64,000 nt of DNA, taken from positions 661,007 to 725,006 of the forward strand of contig NW_023998455.1 in the NCBI RefSeq assembly GCF_014805625.2. The letters run 5' to 3'. The stretch comes from Glossina fuscipes (Eukaryota; Arthropoda; Insecta; Diptera; Glossinidae). The position numbers were made by a program, and so were the translations under genes. Positions 39,639 to 51,711 of the stretch are shown one piece after another; within the stretch, counting starts at the first letter, position 1, and each line of letters starts with the position of its first letter. The notes under the pieces were generated by a model. The model was not told the origin of the DNA. It searched no databases and was given only the letters and a program-made list of their open reading frames with translations.

Positions 39639-42600
39639 ATGCATCAAGCTTATCAGATACATTCCATATTAAAACAAGGTGTACATATAGAGTCCATAGC
39701 GGGTTATGGTAAGCTGGAAAAATGAAGACAATGAAAAATGTTACAATTAACTAGAATTTCTACATATACTAAATCAAAAGACAACAATGTCATTTTGGGC
39801 ACTCGTAGTGGGCAGCTGATTATGTATTCCGTGGATAAAAATGGCGCTGTGGACATGCTAATGTTTAATAAGAACTTTAGTAAGAAGGCCATTACTCAAA
39901 TGGAAGTAATAGCCGAAGAGAATTTACTCTTCGTCCTAACAGATGCGATGATACATGTTTGTGATATAAGCCGCAAGGAAAACAATTTCACGTTTATACA
40001 TAATTCACAATTTACAAAAGGTTGCAGTTTATTTACAAAGGATGTTAAGGTAGTAATGCAACTTCACTAGTATTAACGAAATATTGATGAAATCGAGATT
40101 TACAGACCACGAAGACGACCACCGGAGAAACAGCTACAGGTAAAATAGTTCAAATAATTTCAATTTTTTGACCATAATATAAATATTAAATATCCTACTA
40201 ATATAGTGCAAAATCAATATTTAACAAATATCAATTTATTCATATATATTTTACTTCGACAATTCTCAAAGTTTATGACCAGTTTGACCGTTTGGAGCGT
40301 TGACGACCTTAAAACGGTGAACCGTTCTCATTCTCATCGCAAGTTTTTTCTGTTTTCAATGAATTTAAATTGTCTCAAAATTAGCAGAAACCAGGGTGCA
40401 GGTCTCTCAAAATAAGCAAAATCAACCAGTGTGTGTGTGAAAATGACCAAAAAGCAATCGTACACTTGTCTGAAAATGAACAAATACATATATTTTTTAA
40501 TGAAAGTGAACAAAAATTCTGAAAAATTCGAGCTCAAAATTTTTATCTTGTTTTTACTCAAAACACTTGTAGCATAATTCTCTGTTCAAATCAAATTCAT
40601 TAATAACATTTTACACAAAATGATTTTCCTTTTGAAAAAAACAACTAAATATTTCGCTAAAATGGTAAATATATATATTGCGGGCATTTTCAAGAAAAAT
40701 AGACGTAAACAACTAATTTAAAATGCGTATATAAAATGATTAAAAAAAAATCAGTAGTAAGCAAATTTTTTTTACTTTATTTTTATAAAATATAATAATA
40801 ATTTTATAAAAAAAAAGAAAAATTTAAAATTTCGAAAATTTTTGAGATTTTTTGAATTTGCTGAAAAATAAATTCATTTAAACTGACTTCAAATAAAACA
40901 GAATTTGTTGAGTTGCTCTCTTGCTGGGATTGTTTAATAAAATTATGTTTTCCTCTTACCTGAACGACCGTAAAATAAATAAAGAGCGCGTCACCACTTT
41001 TTAATAATTGCTACATGAACAATAAAAACCTAAACGTTTCTTAATTTTTTTAATCGGCTTTTTCTCTCAAAGCAGAGTAGATTTTATTCTCACAAATTTC
41101 AAAAACGCCTTTCATAAGAACACTTAGCAAAGTAATTTTGAATAATTAAAAAAAAGACTTTTTAAATATAGGAAAAAAATACATTGAATAAGTAAATTAC
41201 TTTGTATTTTCTTAATATTTAATAACTGTAATAGTTTTAGAGTATATTTTTAATTTCTAATCATAATAATTCAAATAAGTCAATCTTACATTAGTCTTAA
41301 CTTCTTAACTGCTTTTTTTCAATCATCATATCAATATTTGAAAGTTCCATACGTTTGAAAAATATATAGCGACGATAATATATCTAGTCTACGTTATTTG
41401 CGGATATTATCGCCCATCAAGTTATATAAATTGAAGATTTTAAATTGCCATTTAATGAATATTATTAAAAAGGATCAATAAGCATAACGAAGCTATGCTT
41501 CGAAAGTATTTAAACTTTGGTATGAATTTTCCATGAGAATATAGTTACACATTATCGCTCCGACAATCTCTCACTTAATAATGCTTTAGAATCTGTAAAG
41601 ATCCAAAGGACTAATAGATAGATTTAGAAGCCATTTGATGGCTAAAATACAATCTTGTCTACTAGTTTTGAATAAAATGCCTATTTTCTCAAAGTCACTG
41701 TTATATTAAGATTATTATTCCATGATCATGAAAGAAGATTAATTGTTCTATAAGAGGGGGAGAACTGTCTTGAAGACCTAGTAATGTTCAAGTAGACATT
41801 TTTAAAAAAAGTAAAATACTTTATATATGAAGCTTTAAATTAATTGCAGTTATTCGAGTTTGCTGCGCAATTAAAAGGCGTTTGCAATTCTTCTATTGGA
41901 AATTAAACCTCTTGGCCTCACCTGATTTCAGTATTGACTTGAAAGATATACCAAAAGCTTTGTGCTGGGTAGATGATTTAATATGCGTGGGGTATAAAGA
42001 TGAATATGTTATATATAACGTGAGTAAATTTCATATTCGTTACGTATAAATCTATACTGACATATATATATATATATATTTCCATTTGTTTTGTAGATCA
42101 AATATAACAAGACAGAAAAACATGATCTTATTGTGACCTCTTCTTCTTACAATATTGATCCTTGCATGTGTTTACTAAAGAATAACATGTTAGGTGTATC
42201 CAAGGATGAATTCCTAGTAGCCATTGATCCTAATGAATATTTGATTAAAAAGGATGATAAATCTAAAGTTCAAGGTTCTGTAGACGTTGCGGCAACAGAT
42301 ACGAAAACCACTTTAAAACCTATGGCGTGGTCAAGTCCTTTATTAGCTTTGGTATGGGATGCCCCTTTTGTGGTGGGTCGTGTAACTAATGGCCTGGAGA
42401 TACGGTATTTGGAAAGTAATGGTATTAGTAAGGATACTTTAGTGCAAAGCATACCTGAATTAAATAAGACAAAACATTTGGTACGCTCTGCTCCTGGCAC
42501 CATATTTGCGGCCGCCTTATCCGAATTATGGTGCATCAGATTAGTGGATATTTCCATACAAAGGCATCAACTATTACAGCAAAAGAAATTTGGTTTGGCG

Positions 42601-45600
42601 ATCGAATTAACGGTAAGATTGAAATTTAATTGATTTAAATCAGTAATTAAAAGCAACATAAAAGCTAATCGTAAAAATGATATGCATATGGTACTTTCAA
42701 ATATTGCTTAGGAGCATAAGAATACCGAAAATTAAGTTGGAAGCCTAATGAGAAGAAATCGAAGCTATACTGAGCCAATTGTAACTTTTTGTCTTAATAA
42801 ATTCCAAAATATCCATCTGTTCGCCTTCTTAACACAGAGAGGTTCATGTAATGTCTCTAATGTAAACCGAATGTGAACCGACCGTTTTTCGCAAATTTTG
42901 ATTTCTAAAAGGCTGAGATCGAATAAGAAAAAAAACAATAGTTGATACCGAAATTTAAGCCACTTACCCCAAACTAGACTTTTGCGTATGCAAATCGCAG
43001 TTTATTAAAGTTAAAGAAAGATAGAAAATGGGGGCAAGCAGCAGTGTTTTCATTTTCTTCGCAGGCATTCAAGATACTATAAGCCTGGCAAGCTAAATGC
43101 ATTGAAAAATTATTTTCCAACCTTTTTATGTTCAAAAAGCAATTCTAACTTAATCATCAAATTTCTCAAAATATCTTGTCAAACTGAGCAATCAGGTAAA
43201 TTCCTTGGCAAATTTTTCTTCTGGATGAATCCAATGAAATAAGAAAATGGAGAGGACGTCATATACTGGCTATCCCATTTAGACATTAATTTCATTTTAT
43301 TCTTTAAATTCTTTTAATTTTTTTACATATCATATCTATATCGTTATATTGTTCCCCTTAGGGACAATAATTTCTGTTATTCTTCTCATCTTACATATAA
43401 ATATATTTTTCTTCTTTTTGAATTACATATATAATTCACAATTTATTCGAAATGAGAAAAATAACAGAAGTTGTTGTCCCTAACGGGGACAATTTACGTG
43501 TACATATATATAATCGGTGGTATAAAAGTTCCACGCGGTTTTTTTGTTTGCCTTATTTTAAGCTTTTTTTTGTAGGCTGCTCTTTTGAGCATGAATAATT
43601 CCAAAATGTCATGTGTTTAGTGTTCAGCGCCGCCGCTATTTCCTGACAGCTTGTGTGCCGGTCTTGCTTCATCAGTTGCAAAATTTCATCGACTTTTTCA
43701 ATGACGGGCCGACCAAAGGGAGCTGCATTTTTGACATCGAAATTTCCGTAACGGAATCAAGCAAAGCATTCCTGAGTACTATGTTCACTCAAAGCGTTCT
43801 CACCATACATCTCGCAAATTTTTCGGCATGTTTTTGCAGCGCTTTTCCCTTTGTTATAGTAAATCGGATAGCGTATTTCTTCGGACATATCACTCATTTT
43901 CAACTCAAGGTGAAATAGCACCTTTCAAGCGCATGTTCGTTTGGGGTAATTAGGTAAGTGTTGCCCAACATATATAGGCATCAACACTGTCCAGAGGCAA
44001 GAAACGCGAAAGACTTTTTGTTTCATCCATTATAGATGTGTATGTATATATGATCTGTATGCATATGTATCGGTCGGGCAAGCATGCGTACTTTCGCAAG
44101 CGCCAAAACGTCATCTTTCAATAAAGAAGTTGTCATAGATTTGGGCAATGTGCGAAAGCAATAGCAACCATGAACGCAGAGTTTTGCAGTCATACAGCCC
44201 TGACTTCCGAATCTTCGAGAATTGCTGATATTAAATGAATCGATGCTTATTACGAACGAATGTTTAATATAATTGAACAAAATCCGATTGGATTTTGAAG
44301 CACCAAGTATTTGAATACTTGAGTGCAATCTAACAATAAGTTTTAGGCTGATAATGATTCTAGAAATTATTTACTTATTTATTTTTCTTTTTTTTTTAAA
44401 TATTTAAATTTATTCGCAAGTGTAAATCCATAGACCAATGTCCATAGTTACATTAGTATGAATCATACAGATGAAAAGAGCTAAAGACTACTTAAATGAT
44501 CATCATATTTTTGGAGCAAAAAATGTTAAGACAATAACTAACCTTCCATTTTCTATAATGTTTTTAGCATATTTCTGAGGAACCGGATGCTCTTAAATCT
44601 GATATAATCCGACAAATACATATGCGCTATGCGAAAGAATTATTTGCACTTAAGCAATTTTCATCAGCCATGACTGAGTTCGCTAAAGCGTCAGCGGATC
44701 CGTATGATGTTATACGTTTATTTCCCAATTTACTTCACGATCAGGCCAAGCCGACAACGAAGGATAGTTTTGACGCTACTGTACCCACGTTTCCTATGCC
44801 TCAGTTAGAAGATAAAGATTTGGAAAATGCAATTTTAGCTTTAATTGAATTTTTGGCTTTGGCCCGTCAAAAAGAAGTCGTCAAACTGCGTGATACGAAA
44901 AGTAGCTCGAAATCGCTGCTATCCATCATCGATACCACTCTTCTTAAGTGTTATTTGCAAACAAATGATTCATTGATTGCACCCCTCTTGCGGTTAAATC
45001 AATGTCATTTGGAAGAATCGGAGAAAACTTTAAAGAAACATGATAAAATGTCCGAATTGATTATATTGTATCAAACAAACGGTAAACATCGCAAGGCATT
45101 GGAGTTATTGCAAGCTCAAGCGATTAAAGAGGGCTCCAGCTTATACGGCCACGAACGTACGATACGTTATCTGCAACAATTAGGCTCCTCCCATTTGCAA
45201 TTAATTTTAGAATTTTCCGATTGGGTTTTGAAGGCCGATCCCGAGCAAGGCCTACGCATATATACGGAAGATTTTATTGAAGTGGAAAATTTACCGCGAG
45301 CAAGTGTTCTAGATTTTCTACTAACACGTCATAAACTATTGGTTATACCGTATCTGGAGCATGTGATTAATGTTTGGCACGATAATAATACATTTTTACA
45401 TAACGTTCTAATCAAACAATATCTTGAAAAAGTGCAACAATTAATGAAAGAATTAGATAAAGAAGAAGACGAAGAAAAGTGTGAGCATAAAACTGAGAAA
45501 ATGGAAACTTTGAATAAATACCGTACGAAATTATATAATCTATTAAAAATATCGTATAACTATTCACCCGATGTAGTATTAAAGGATTTCCCCACAAATA

Positions 45601-46274
45601 CGATGCTGGAAGAGCGAGCTCTAATATTGGGCCGCTTAAAGAAACATGAAAAAGTTTTAGCCATCTATATACAAATATTGGGTAATGTGAAAAAGGCGGC
45701 AGAATATTGTGAAACGCACTACGACGAGGATCAAGATATTTTCTTTATATTATTGAAAACAATTTTAAGTCCGCTTAATCAACCGCCCTATGAAGGTATA
45801 CAGTTGCATAAAGATTTCTTAAAACCAAATCATGACGTAGTTGTGGATCTATTGAATAAATATGCAATCAGGATTGATCCTTGTAAGATATGGCCAGTAA
45901 GTTTTACATTTTTTAACATTTTACATTCAACTATATATATATATATATATATATATTGACTTTAGTTTTTACCGAAAGATATGCCATTGCATCGCTTACA
46001 AAATTATTTGGATACAGTGCTACGTACACAAATGGCGGAGAGTCATCATTTGGAGATGAAGAAGGCTTTACTGACCGCGGAAATATCACGTGTGGAGGGA
46101 TTGATACGTGATCAGCAGAATATTAGTTTCGAAATCAATGAATTCAGTGTATGTCCCGAGTGTAGAAAGCGTTTCACTAATCAAAGCGTTTTTGTACGCT
46201 ATCCGAACGGTGATGTGGTCCATCTGTCTTGCCATGATAAGCGAGTAATGGCCTCCAATTTATTTGGTAATTAA
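39639..46274 (+). CDS. Vps39: Vps39 homologue, HOPS complex subunit (seven exons)
   Basis: Exons: 39639-39708, 39781-40049, 40106-40139, 41850-42019, 42097-42612, 44568-45896, 45966-46274; all phases agree, giving 898 residues (human VPS39 has 886). The start MHQAYQIHSILKQG and the block DNNVILGTRSGQLIMY belong to the N-terminal CNH (citron homology) beta-propeller; exons 3-4 supply TGETATVIRVCCAIKRRLQF. Exon 6 is the clathrin-repeat helical part (Vps39_1), and exon 7 ends in the Vps39_2 zinc-binding tail with CPEC, then H-L-S-C (about 46142-46240). The known role is tethering late endosomes and lysosomes through Rab7 in HOPS; a role in Vps39-bound CORVET/TGF-beta signalling is reported in mammals. 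Intron 3 (1.7 kb) and intron 5 (1.95 kb) are large, the latter with a mariner relic and a foldback. Confidence 0.94.
40140..41849 (+). other. Vps39 intron 3, no recognised content
   Basis: AT-rich intron of 1.7 kb. I find no transposase, RT or repeat-family block in it; poly-A and poly-T runs dominate 40740-40830. Confidence 0.6.
43348..43493. mobile_element. MITE-like foldback with 42-bp inverted repeats
   Basis: In Vps39 intron 5, 43348-43389 is the inverted complement of 43452-43493 with about 5 mismatches in 42, around a 62-base AT-rich loop. Each arm carries its own smaller palindrome around 'ttgtccctaa'. The size and structure suggest a non-autonomous DNA transposon; no target duplication is evident. 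Confidence 0.65.
43560..43897 (-). pseudogene. 5' fragment of a mariner-type transposase
   Basis: In Vps39 intron 5, antisense to the gene. From the ATG at 43897 the translation carries the mariner helix-turn-helix: YNKGKSAAKTCRKICEMYGE, then a TGA where mariners have Arg (CGA to TGA), then the FGRPV motif and DRHTSCQEIAAALN, the second HTH. A frameshift follows and the copy stops near 43560. The catalytic DD34D region is absent, so it is dead. Confidence 0.85.
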
Positions 46275-46317
46275 TAATGGAAAGTTTGCGTTTTTCAAAT
46301 TTTTTTTTTTTTTTTTA

Positions 46318-46323
46318 AATAAA
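46318..46323 (+). terminator. Candidate poly(A) signal of Vps39
   Basis: AATAAA 44 bases after the stop; a second AATAAA is at 46489-46494. Either could be used. Confidence 0.5.
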
Positions 46324-46769
46324 ATAATTTGAAAAATTAATAAAAAAAAAAAAAAAGGCGAAACTAATTTTTGTTTTCCTTGAAGATGAGCAGGGTATAG
46401 AGATGCCCGCCTTTGACAAAGCGGTAGATTACGTTTCGTATGCAAATCGTACCGAATTTTTAGATAAACTCACGCTTGGGACCCTTTCAATAAAATATGT
46501 TATCATCTTGCGCATAGTGGGAGTGATATTTCGCTTTAAAATCGCTATCAATACTTAAGAATAAAGCATATACATGGATTGGATTGAAACACTTCGGGTC
46601 ATTGTAATCAATGTGCTTAATTCCCGATTCAGCAGAACACTTTGCTAATTATGCTAAGCATTTCATGGATATTTCGTCGATATGTATTATACATATTAAT
46701 TTTTCCTACCGTTCTTTCGCCGGGCGGCTACACTTTGAATACGATAATCCCCGCAAGAACCTTTAAACA

Positions 46770-47610
46770 CTATAATATCATTATTAACAAATTGGGCGAA
46801 ACGTATTGTGACCTAGAATGTCTATTGCGTGTATCAGTCTTACGATTTTTATGAATGCCGCCACCTTCATTGGGTCGGAGCACGATACCGTGTTTGTGTT
46901 TGATTCTGCAGATGGCCTCACACTCGCAAAGAATGTAAGGGGACGTTTCGCTCGTGTCTTGGTAGAATCTGCAGGAATCGGTATCGAATATACCAATGTT
47001 TTTCAGATGGTACCTGAGGGAATCATGATCCGTGTAGAAGCCGGCAATTAAACATAGTTCGCTAGTTCCTAGTTCCAGTAGTAGAATTTTATGCATCATA
47101 CTGGAAGATTTTATGAATTTTTTTGCCAGCCATTGTCCTACACATTGCTTCCAAGGGCAATCCAATTAATTCTACGAACCTCCTGTTGGTTAGACAGTCA
47201 GCCCTTTCGTTGCGCTCAACATTCGAACGGCCAGGCATTAAACACTGTAATAACATTCTCTTCGAATCTGCAAAATTATTTCAACTTTGTATTGACTTTG
47301 ACCTAGCGCCTCTATGAGTCAGTCTGTTCGGGCGGTCAATTCTACGGATTTGTCTTATTCGGCTCTTCTGCATGTATTTTACCTGCGCAATGATCACGGA
47401 TTTTATAACAGACCTAGAGATGTTAATGGCCTGACGGTTCAGCAGAAACTGGGAAACGGATGTCCCATCTTCTTCTCCCCTAAGCCTTCACTCGATCGAA
47501 TAGGCATTGCCAATCGGAGATTTAGCCGCATTCATAATATGTTAGCTGACTTATCTCGGACTGGAATTCCCAGCCCATACCTATGGTTTACATCTAGTAG
47601 GCAATTCTAG
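46770..47610 (-). pseudogene. Non-LTR retrotransposon remnant, RNase H and C-terminal zinc knuckle
   Basis: Reading the minus strand with frame changes gives an RNase H end (GHSNVE-like, NERADCLTNRRF) near 47180-47230 and then the post-RNase H segment YTDHDSLRYHLKNIGIFDTD followed by SCRFYQD, ETSPYILCEC and AICRIKH (46880-47020). This matches the tail of I/jockey/R1-type ORF2 proteins, where the usual CRFC...H..CEC pattern occurs. Upstream sequence to 47610 probably continues RNase H, but is poorly preserved. Stops and frameshifts make it inactive. Confidence 0.75.
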
Positions 47611-47621
47611 CCTTCCGCCTT

Positions 47622-47624
<3 letters not shown>

Positions 47625-47663
<39 letters not shown>
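47625..47663. repeat. (AT)n microsatellite
   Basis: About 19 uninterrupted TA dinucleotides downstream of the retrotransposon remnant. Confidence 0.95.
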
Positions 47664-47666
<3 letters not shown>

Positions 47667-48170
47667 CTACAATCTGAATATACACGTAACATTTCTTATT
47701 GGCTTAAAATCCATTACAGCTCAACAATTCCTACGCAAAGACAAACAAACATGATGAATGCAATCCAAGATATTTATTATTAAAATTAAATTTCCATCGC
47801 ATTGTTCATGTCAATCCCTTGTCGCGAAACAAATACTTCAGACCACCAGCTTGAATTGACAATGGTTGATTGATGCCTTCTCTGCTGTGTATTTGCCCAG
47901 AGTTCATTAAGGAGTGAACAGTTGCGCTGCATGCAAAATTGTTGCGTTCTGTTTGCTTTTCGTCTTTCTGCGATGCTCTCTCGCCACTGTTCGCGGCAAC
48001 GAACGCCCATCGACCCAACAGAATGCTCCAATAGCTTCTTCATTTCTTTATTTTATTGTTTAATATATCAAAAAAAAAAAATTTTTTTTGTATATTGAGG
48101 TTGCTTGGTTTTATTTTCTTAAATTTCAAAATCAAAGCCGTTACAAAATTACAAAGTAGTAACAAAGCAT
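47664..48170. other. Unassigned intergenic sequence
   Basis: About 0.5 kb. An open stretch on the minus strand (48043-47786, Arg/Gln-rich) has balanced codon composition but no family I recognise; it is more likely a mobile-element scrap than a gene. Confidence 0.5.
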
Positions 48171-48174
48171 TAAT

Positions 48175-50770
48175 TTTTATACCCACAGCCGAATGATGAG
48201 GGGTGTATAATCATTTTGTGAAAACGTTTGCAACGCCTAGACGAAAGTTTCGGACGTCTTACAAAGAATGTTTATTCTTGATTAATGTCCGTCTGTCCGT
48301 CTGTTGTCCACATTCTCCTAGCCGCAACGATAAAGCTATTGACTTCAAATTTGATAGAAACATTGGAAATTCTTGCACGCAGGTTGGTATTGAAAATGGG
48401 CCAAATCGGACGAAGTACAAGCCCACAAACTGAGAACACCTCTGTTTTCCAAACGGAAAAATAATTAGTTTTTTACTAATTATTCGTAAACCAAAGAAGA
48501 TAAATTTACACAAATTTGAACATATATTCTATGAGCGATGCTCTAGTATTTGTACAAATGCGGGTCAAGCCTGTGTACATTGTATGTCAAGACTTAATTT
48601 TTTGCACAAAATACCTTTATAAGCAAGCCTTAAAAACCTCATAAACTATATAAATTCTTGACCAGCTGCAAATTCAGAATGCCCCTAAACATGTCCGTCT
48701 GCCCAATTATGTAGTATCGGTGACAAACATTCCCTCGTTCCCAAGAATGAAAATATCACTTAGAAATTTGCAAAAGAATTTAAAGAGGACTCAAACCGCT
48801 CAAAGGACACGCCCACACCCTCCTCTACGTTTATACAACAAAAACTGTGAAGCCCTTTGCTTTCCGTGTTTTTTGCTTGTTACTCATAAAGTAAAACACA
48901 CACAGAGCCGATAGCCTCTGTTGCTAGTGCTCAATGTCTTTTTTTAGTCTAAGAATTCATTTCATTAGTCTAAAATTAAACTAATAATAATAATAATAAT
49001 AAAAACACGCACACCATATAAATTTGCACTTTTACTCTGAAAATAAAACAGTCGGACGCGCCCATTTCATATTTTAGAGTAGGGAAACTTGCTTCTGTAC
49101 CTTATTCGTATAAAAGATTCGGTCAAAACCGAATTCAATTTTTTTACTTGTTAAGATATCATCGCATACATACGTGACTATGAAATAAATGCCAAGTTTA
49201 GTCGATACAGAAATTTCAGTTTTGTGAAAAATGTGAACAAATTCACACTGAAATTTTATTCTTCCGAAGGTAGAGAGAGGATTTTCGGGAAGAACCCTGT
49301 TTCGAAAATTCCTCTAAATCGTTAAAACCTCTTGGTCACTGCCCTAAGTATAAATCAAACTGTTCTAATATCACGTATAAGTTCTATCAAATAATTGCAG
49401 ACTATCGAACATCAGAAGAATCGCCGTAAAAGATAGTAAAAGAAGATCAAAATGTTCCTTTCAACCGTAATAGAAGGAAGGGAGTAAGCTGAAGACGAAA
49501 GACCTCGAAATGAAAGAAACTTGCGGATTCTTATACTGGAACCATAACGGAAATTTGAAGAGAAGGGACCGACATCAGTCGTGAAGGAAGGGAGGGGCTA
49601 TATTGCTCACAGAAGCAACACGTATAAAGTTGAAGAAAATGTGCGCGTGTATGAGTGCCAGGTAGAATGCCATTAAGTACGGTAGCATACATGGGAGCGC
49701 TTATCGCGGACCTCAAATGAAAGCAGCTGACTTAGCAATCGTGTGCGCTTCAAGTTTTAAGACCGAAGGATACTGGAGAAGTTTTCAGCGCAGTTTCGAG
49801 GGATATTGTGCTGCTTATGTCCCAATAAGGCCTAACTGGCGATATATAAATATTGCTATGAATTTTTCAACATTTGTAGCGAAATTCTGTTTTGTAAACC
49901 TTTGGCATAAATTTCAAAGGGAACGTGCTTGATGGTACTTAGAAGAGCTACAATGTAGCGATATCTGGTTTGTGGACACTATGTATTATATGTTGTAGTT
50001 TGGAGGCTCACAGATAGTAAGTGATCATCGCCTGAGGGCGATGCTGAAAAGCCGAGTATGGGTTTGCGAAAGCAAAGTCTGAAAGGAACCTGCAATCGAC
50101 GAATGCATTCCCGACGGTCAAATTAAAATATTTATCGTTGATAAATATTGCATTTTACGAAAATTTTACTGTCATTGACTCCTAAATATACTTTTCTGTT
50201 GTAATTTAAATTAATAAAACAAAAAATATTAAATAAAAAAATGGATGAAGGGAGATATAAAAGGAGTGTTATGTAAATAATTAGTTTGCTTCTGTTGTAA
50301 TTTTTTAAAATTAAATTCGCTATATATACTCGTGTGCCTACTTTATAGCCCATTCTATAGAATAGTATATTCTATAGTTTTATGAACTGTATTTCTTGCC
50401 CAGATGCAACTCAGTGGAAGGCTTGCATATGTTACTGCATTTTTATACCCATCAAAAAGTATATATATTCTTGATCAGCATCAAATTCAAAATCGATTTA
50501 AGCATTTCCGTCTGTCAGTTTGTCCTTCTATCCGGCTGTCTGTCTGTGTAATGCCTGTTGTAAACAGTTTCCTTGCCGGAAAAATGAAGCCATCAACTTC
50601 AGGTTTGGTACGAAAATTGGAAATTCTTGCACGCAGGTTGGTATTGAAAATGAGCCAAATCGGACGAAGTACAAGCTCACAGCGCCATGTAAACTAAGAA
50701 AATCTTTGTTTTCCAAAGGGAGAAAAATTGGCCTGAGGCAAATGGGGCAAATTGATCGGGCTTACATAAT
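48175..50770 (+). mobile_element. Composite repeat, copy C
   Basis: It starts 'ttatacccacagccgaatga', has unit 1 to about 49165, the spacer to about 50445 and a truncated unit 2 to 50770. An (AAT)n-containing insertion interrupts unit 1 at 48905-49010, inside a block intact in copy B. Confidence 0.8.
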
Positions 50771-50814
50771 ATTATAATTGAATTTTATTTTTTTCCCTTT
50801 TTTTGAGTTTATGT

Positions 50815-50990
50815 ACTAGCTATAGCGAGCGGTCGGTCGGTGAAGGCATAAAACTTATCGATTGGGCACACACTCACTGACCAGCGGCAACCGCCTCCCT
50901 CTTTCTCTCCCTTTACTCTTTTCTTTCTGCAAGTCATCGCATTACACGAGTAGGAGGCATAACCGATTGATCATAGTAAACAAATTAAAA
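50815..50990 (+). mobile_element. SINE copy, body and tail
   Basis: Body 'agctatagcgagcggtcggt', 'cataaaacttatcgattggg' and 'ccgcctccctctttctctcc', with tail 'cataaccgattgatcatag'. The head is absent. Confidence 0.65.
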
Positions 50991-51625
50991 ATTGATGATA
51001 ATAAGCATATTGAAAAAAATTATAATCGCACACAATCATTATAATGATTAAAAACGAAGCTGAGACTAATGGCGATATTTGAAAGGCTTATAAGCTAACA
51101 TGTTTCATATTTTTTTATTTTATTTCGACGCCACGATTGGCGCAAAGAAAAAGTAATGCCTGGAATAACATCGAAGCTTACCAGCCAGCCATTTCTTCGC
51201 TAGAGAGTTTAAGCTGATTAAAAGCATATTGTTCTCGTAAGGAGAAAGTGTTGCTTGAGAGGCTGTAACTTGCTGACACATCCTTGACAATCGATCTAAC
51301 TAGGGATTCTTATAAGTAATCTTTCAATAAGATCAAATAGATATTCATACAAAAAGTATTAAATTTTGTTTCTGTAGATAATGTTTTGTTTTCATTCCAT
51401 TGCAGCACCTTTATTCTCGGTTTTATTTACTTATTTTAATAATTAAGAGTGAAGGAAGGTTATAGCGCACAAGACTTTTATTCCATTTATTGCAATTATT
51501 TTAAATACTCTAAATTCTGCCTCTTGATTGAAATGCTTCTTCCAAAGTGTTGACAAATAAAAAAAAAAGCTATTATGTTTCTTCTCAAAAAGTGAGAATT
51601 GCAGGGATGTATGTTAGCGCCAACA
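50991..51625. other. Intergenic, upstream of Rev7
   Basis: No gene or repeat family recognised in this 0.6 kb. Confidence 0.5.
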
Positions 51626-51635
51626 ATCAGCTGAT
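51626..51635 (+). promoter_or_regulatory. ATCAGCTGAT palindrome upstream of Rev7
   Basis: A perfect 10-base palindrome with a CAGCTG core, 77 bases before the Rev7 ATG. The same core lies 98 bases before the Vps39 ATG. It is consistent with the E-box core-promoter motif of Drosophila; binding is inferred. Confidence 0.45.
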
Positions 51636-51711
51636 ATGAAGTTTTCAGTGAAGTAACCAGAACCTAAACGAATGCTCGCCAGCCAGGAGATAAAAGAAAA
51701 AAAATTAAATA

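Noticed and set aside
39751..39754. CTAG as the Vps39 exon 2 acceptor
   Set aside because: It gives the wrong phase with the exon 1 donor at 39708; the AAAAG acceptor at 39780 restores the frame and the conserved YDNNVILGTRSG block.
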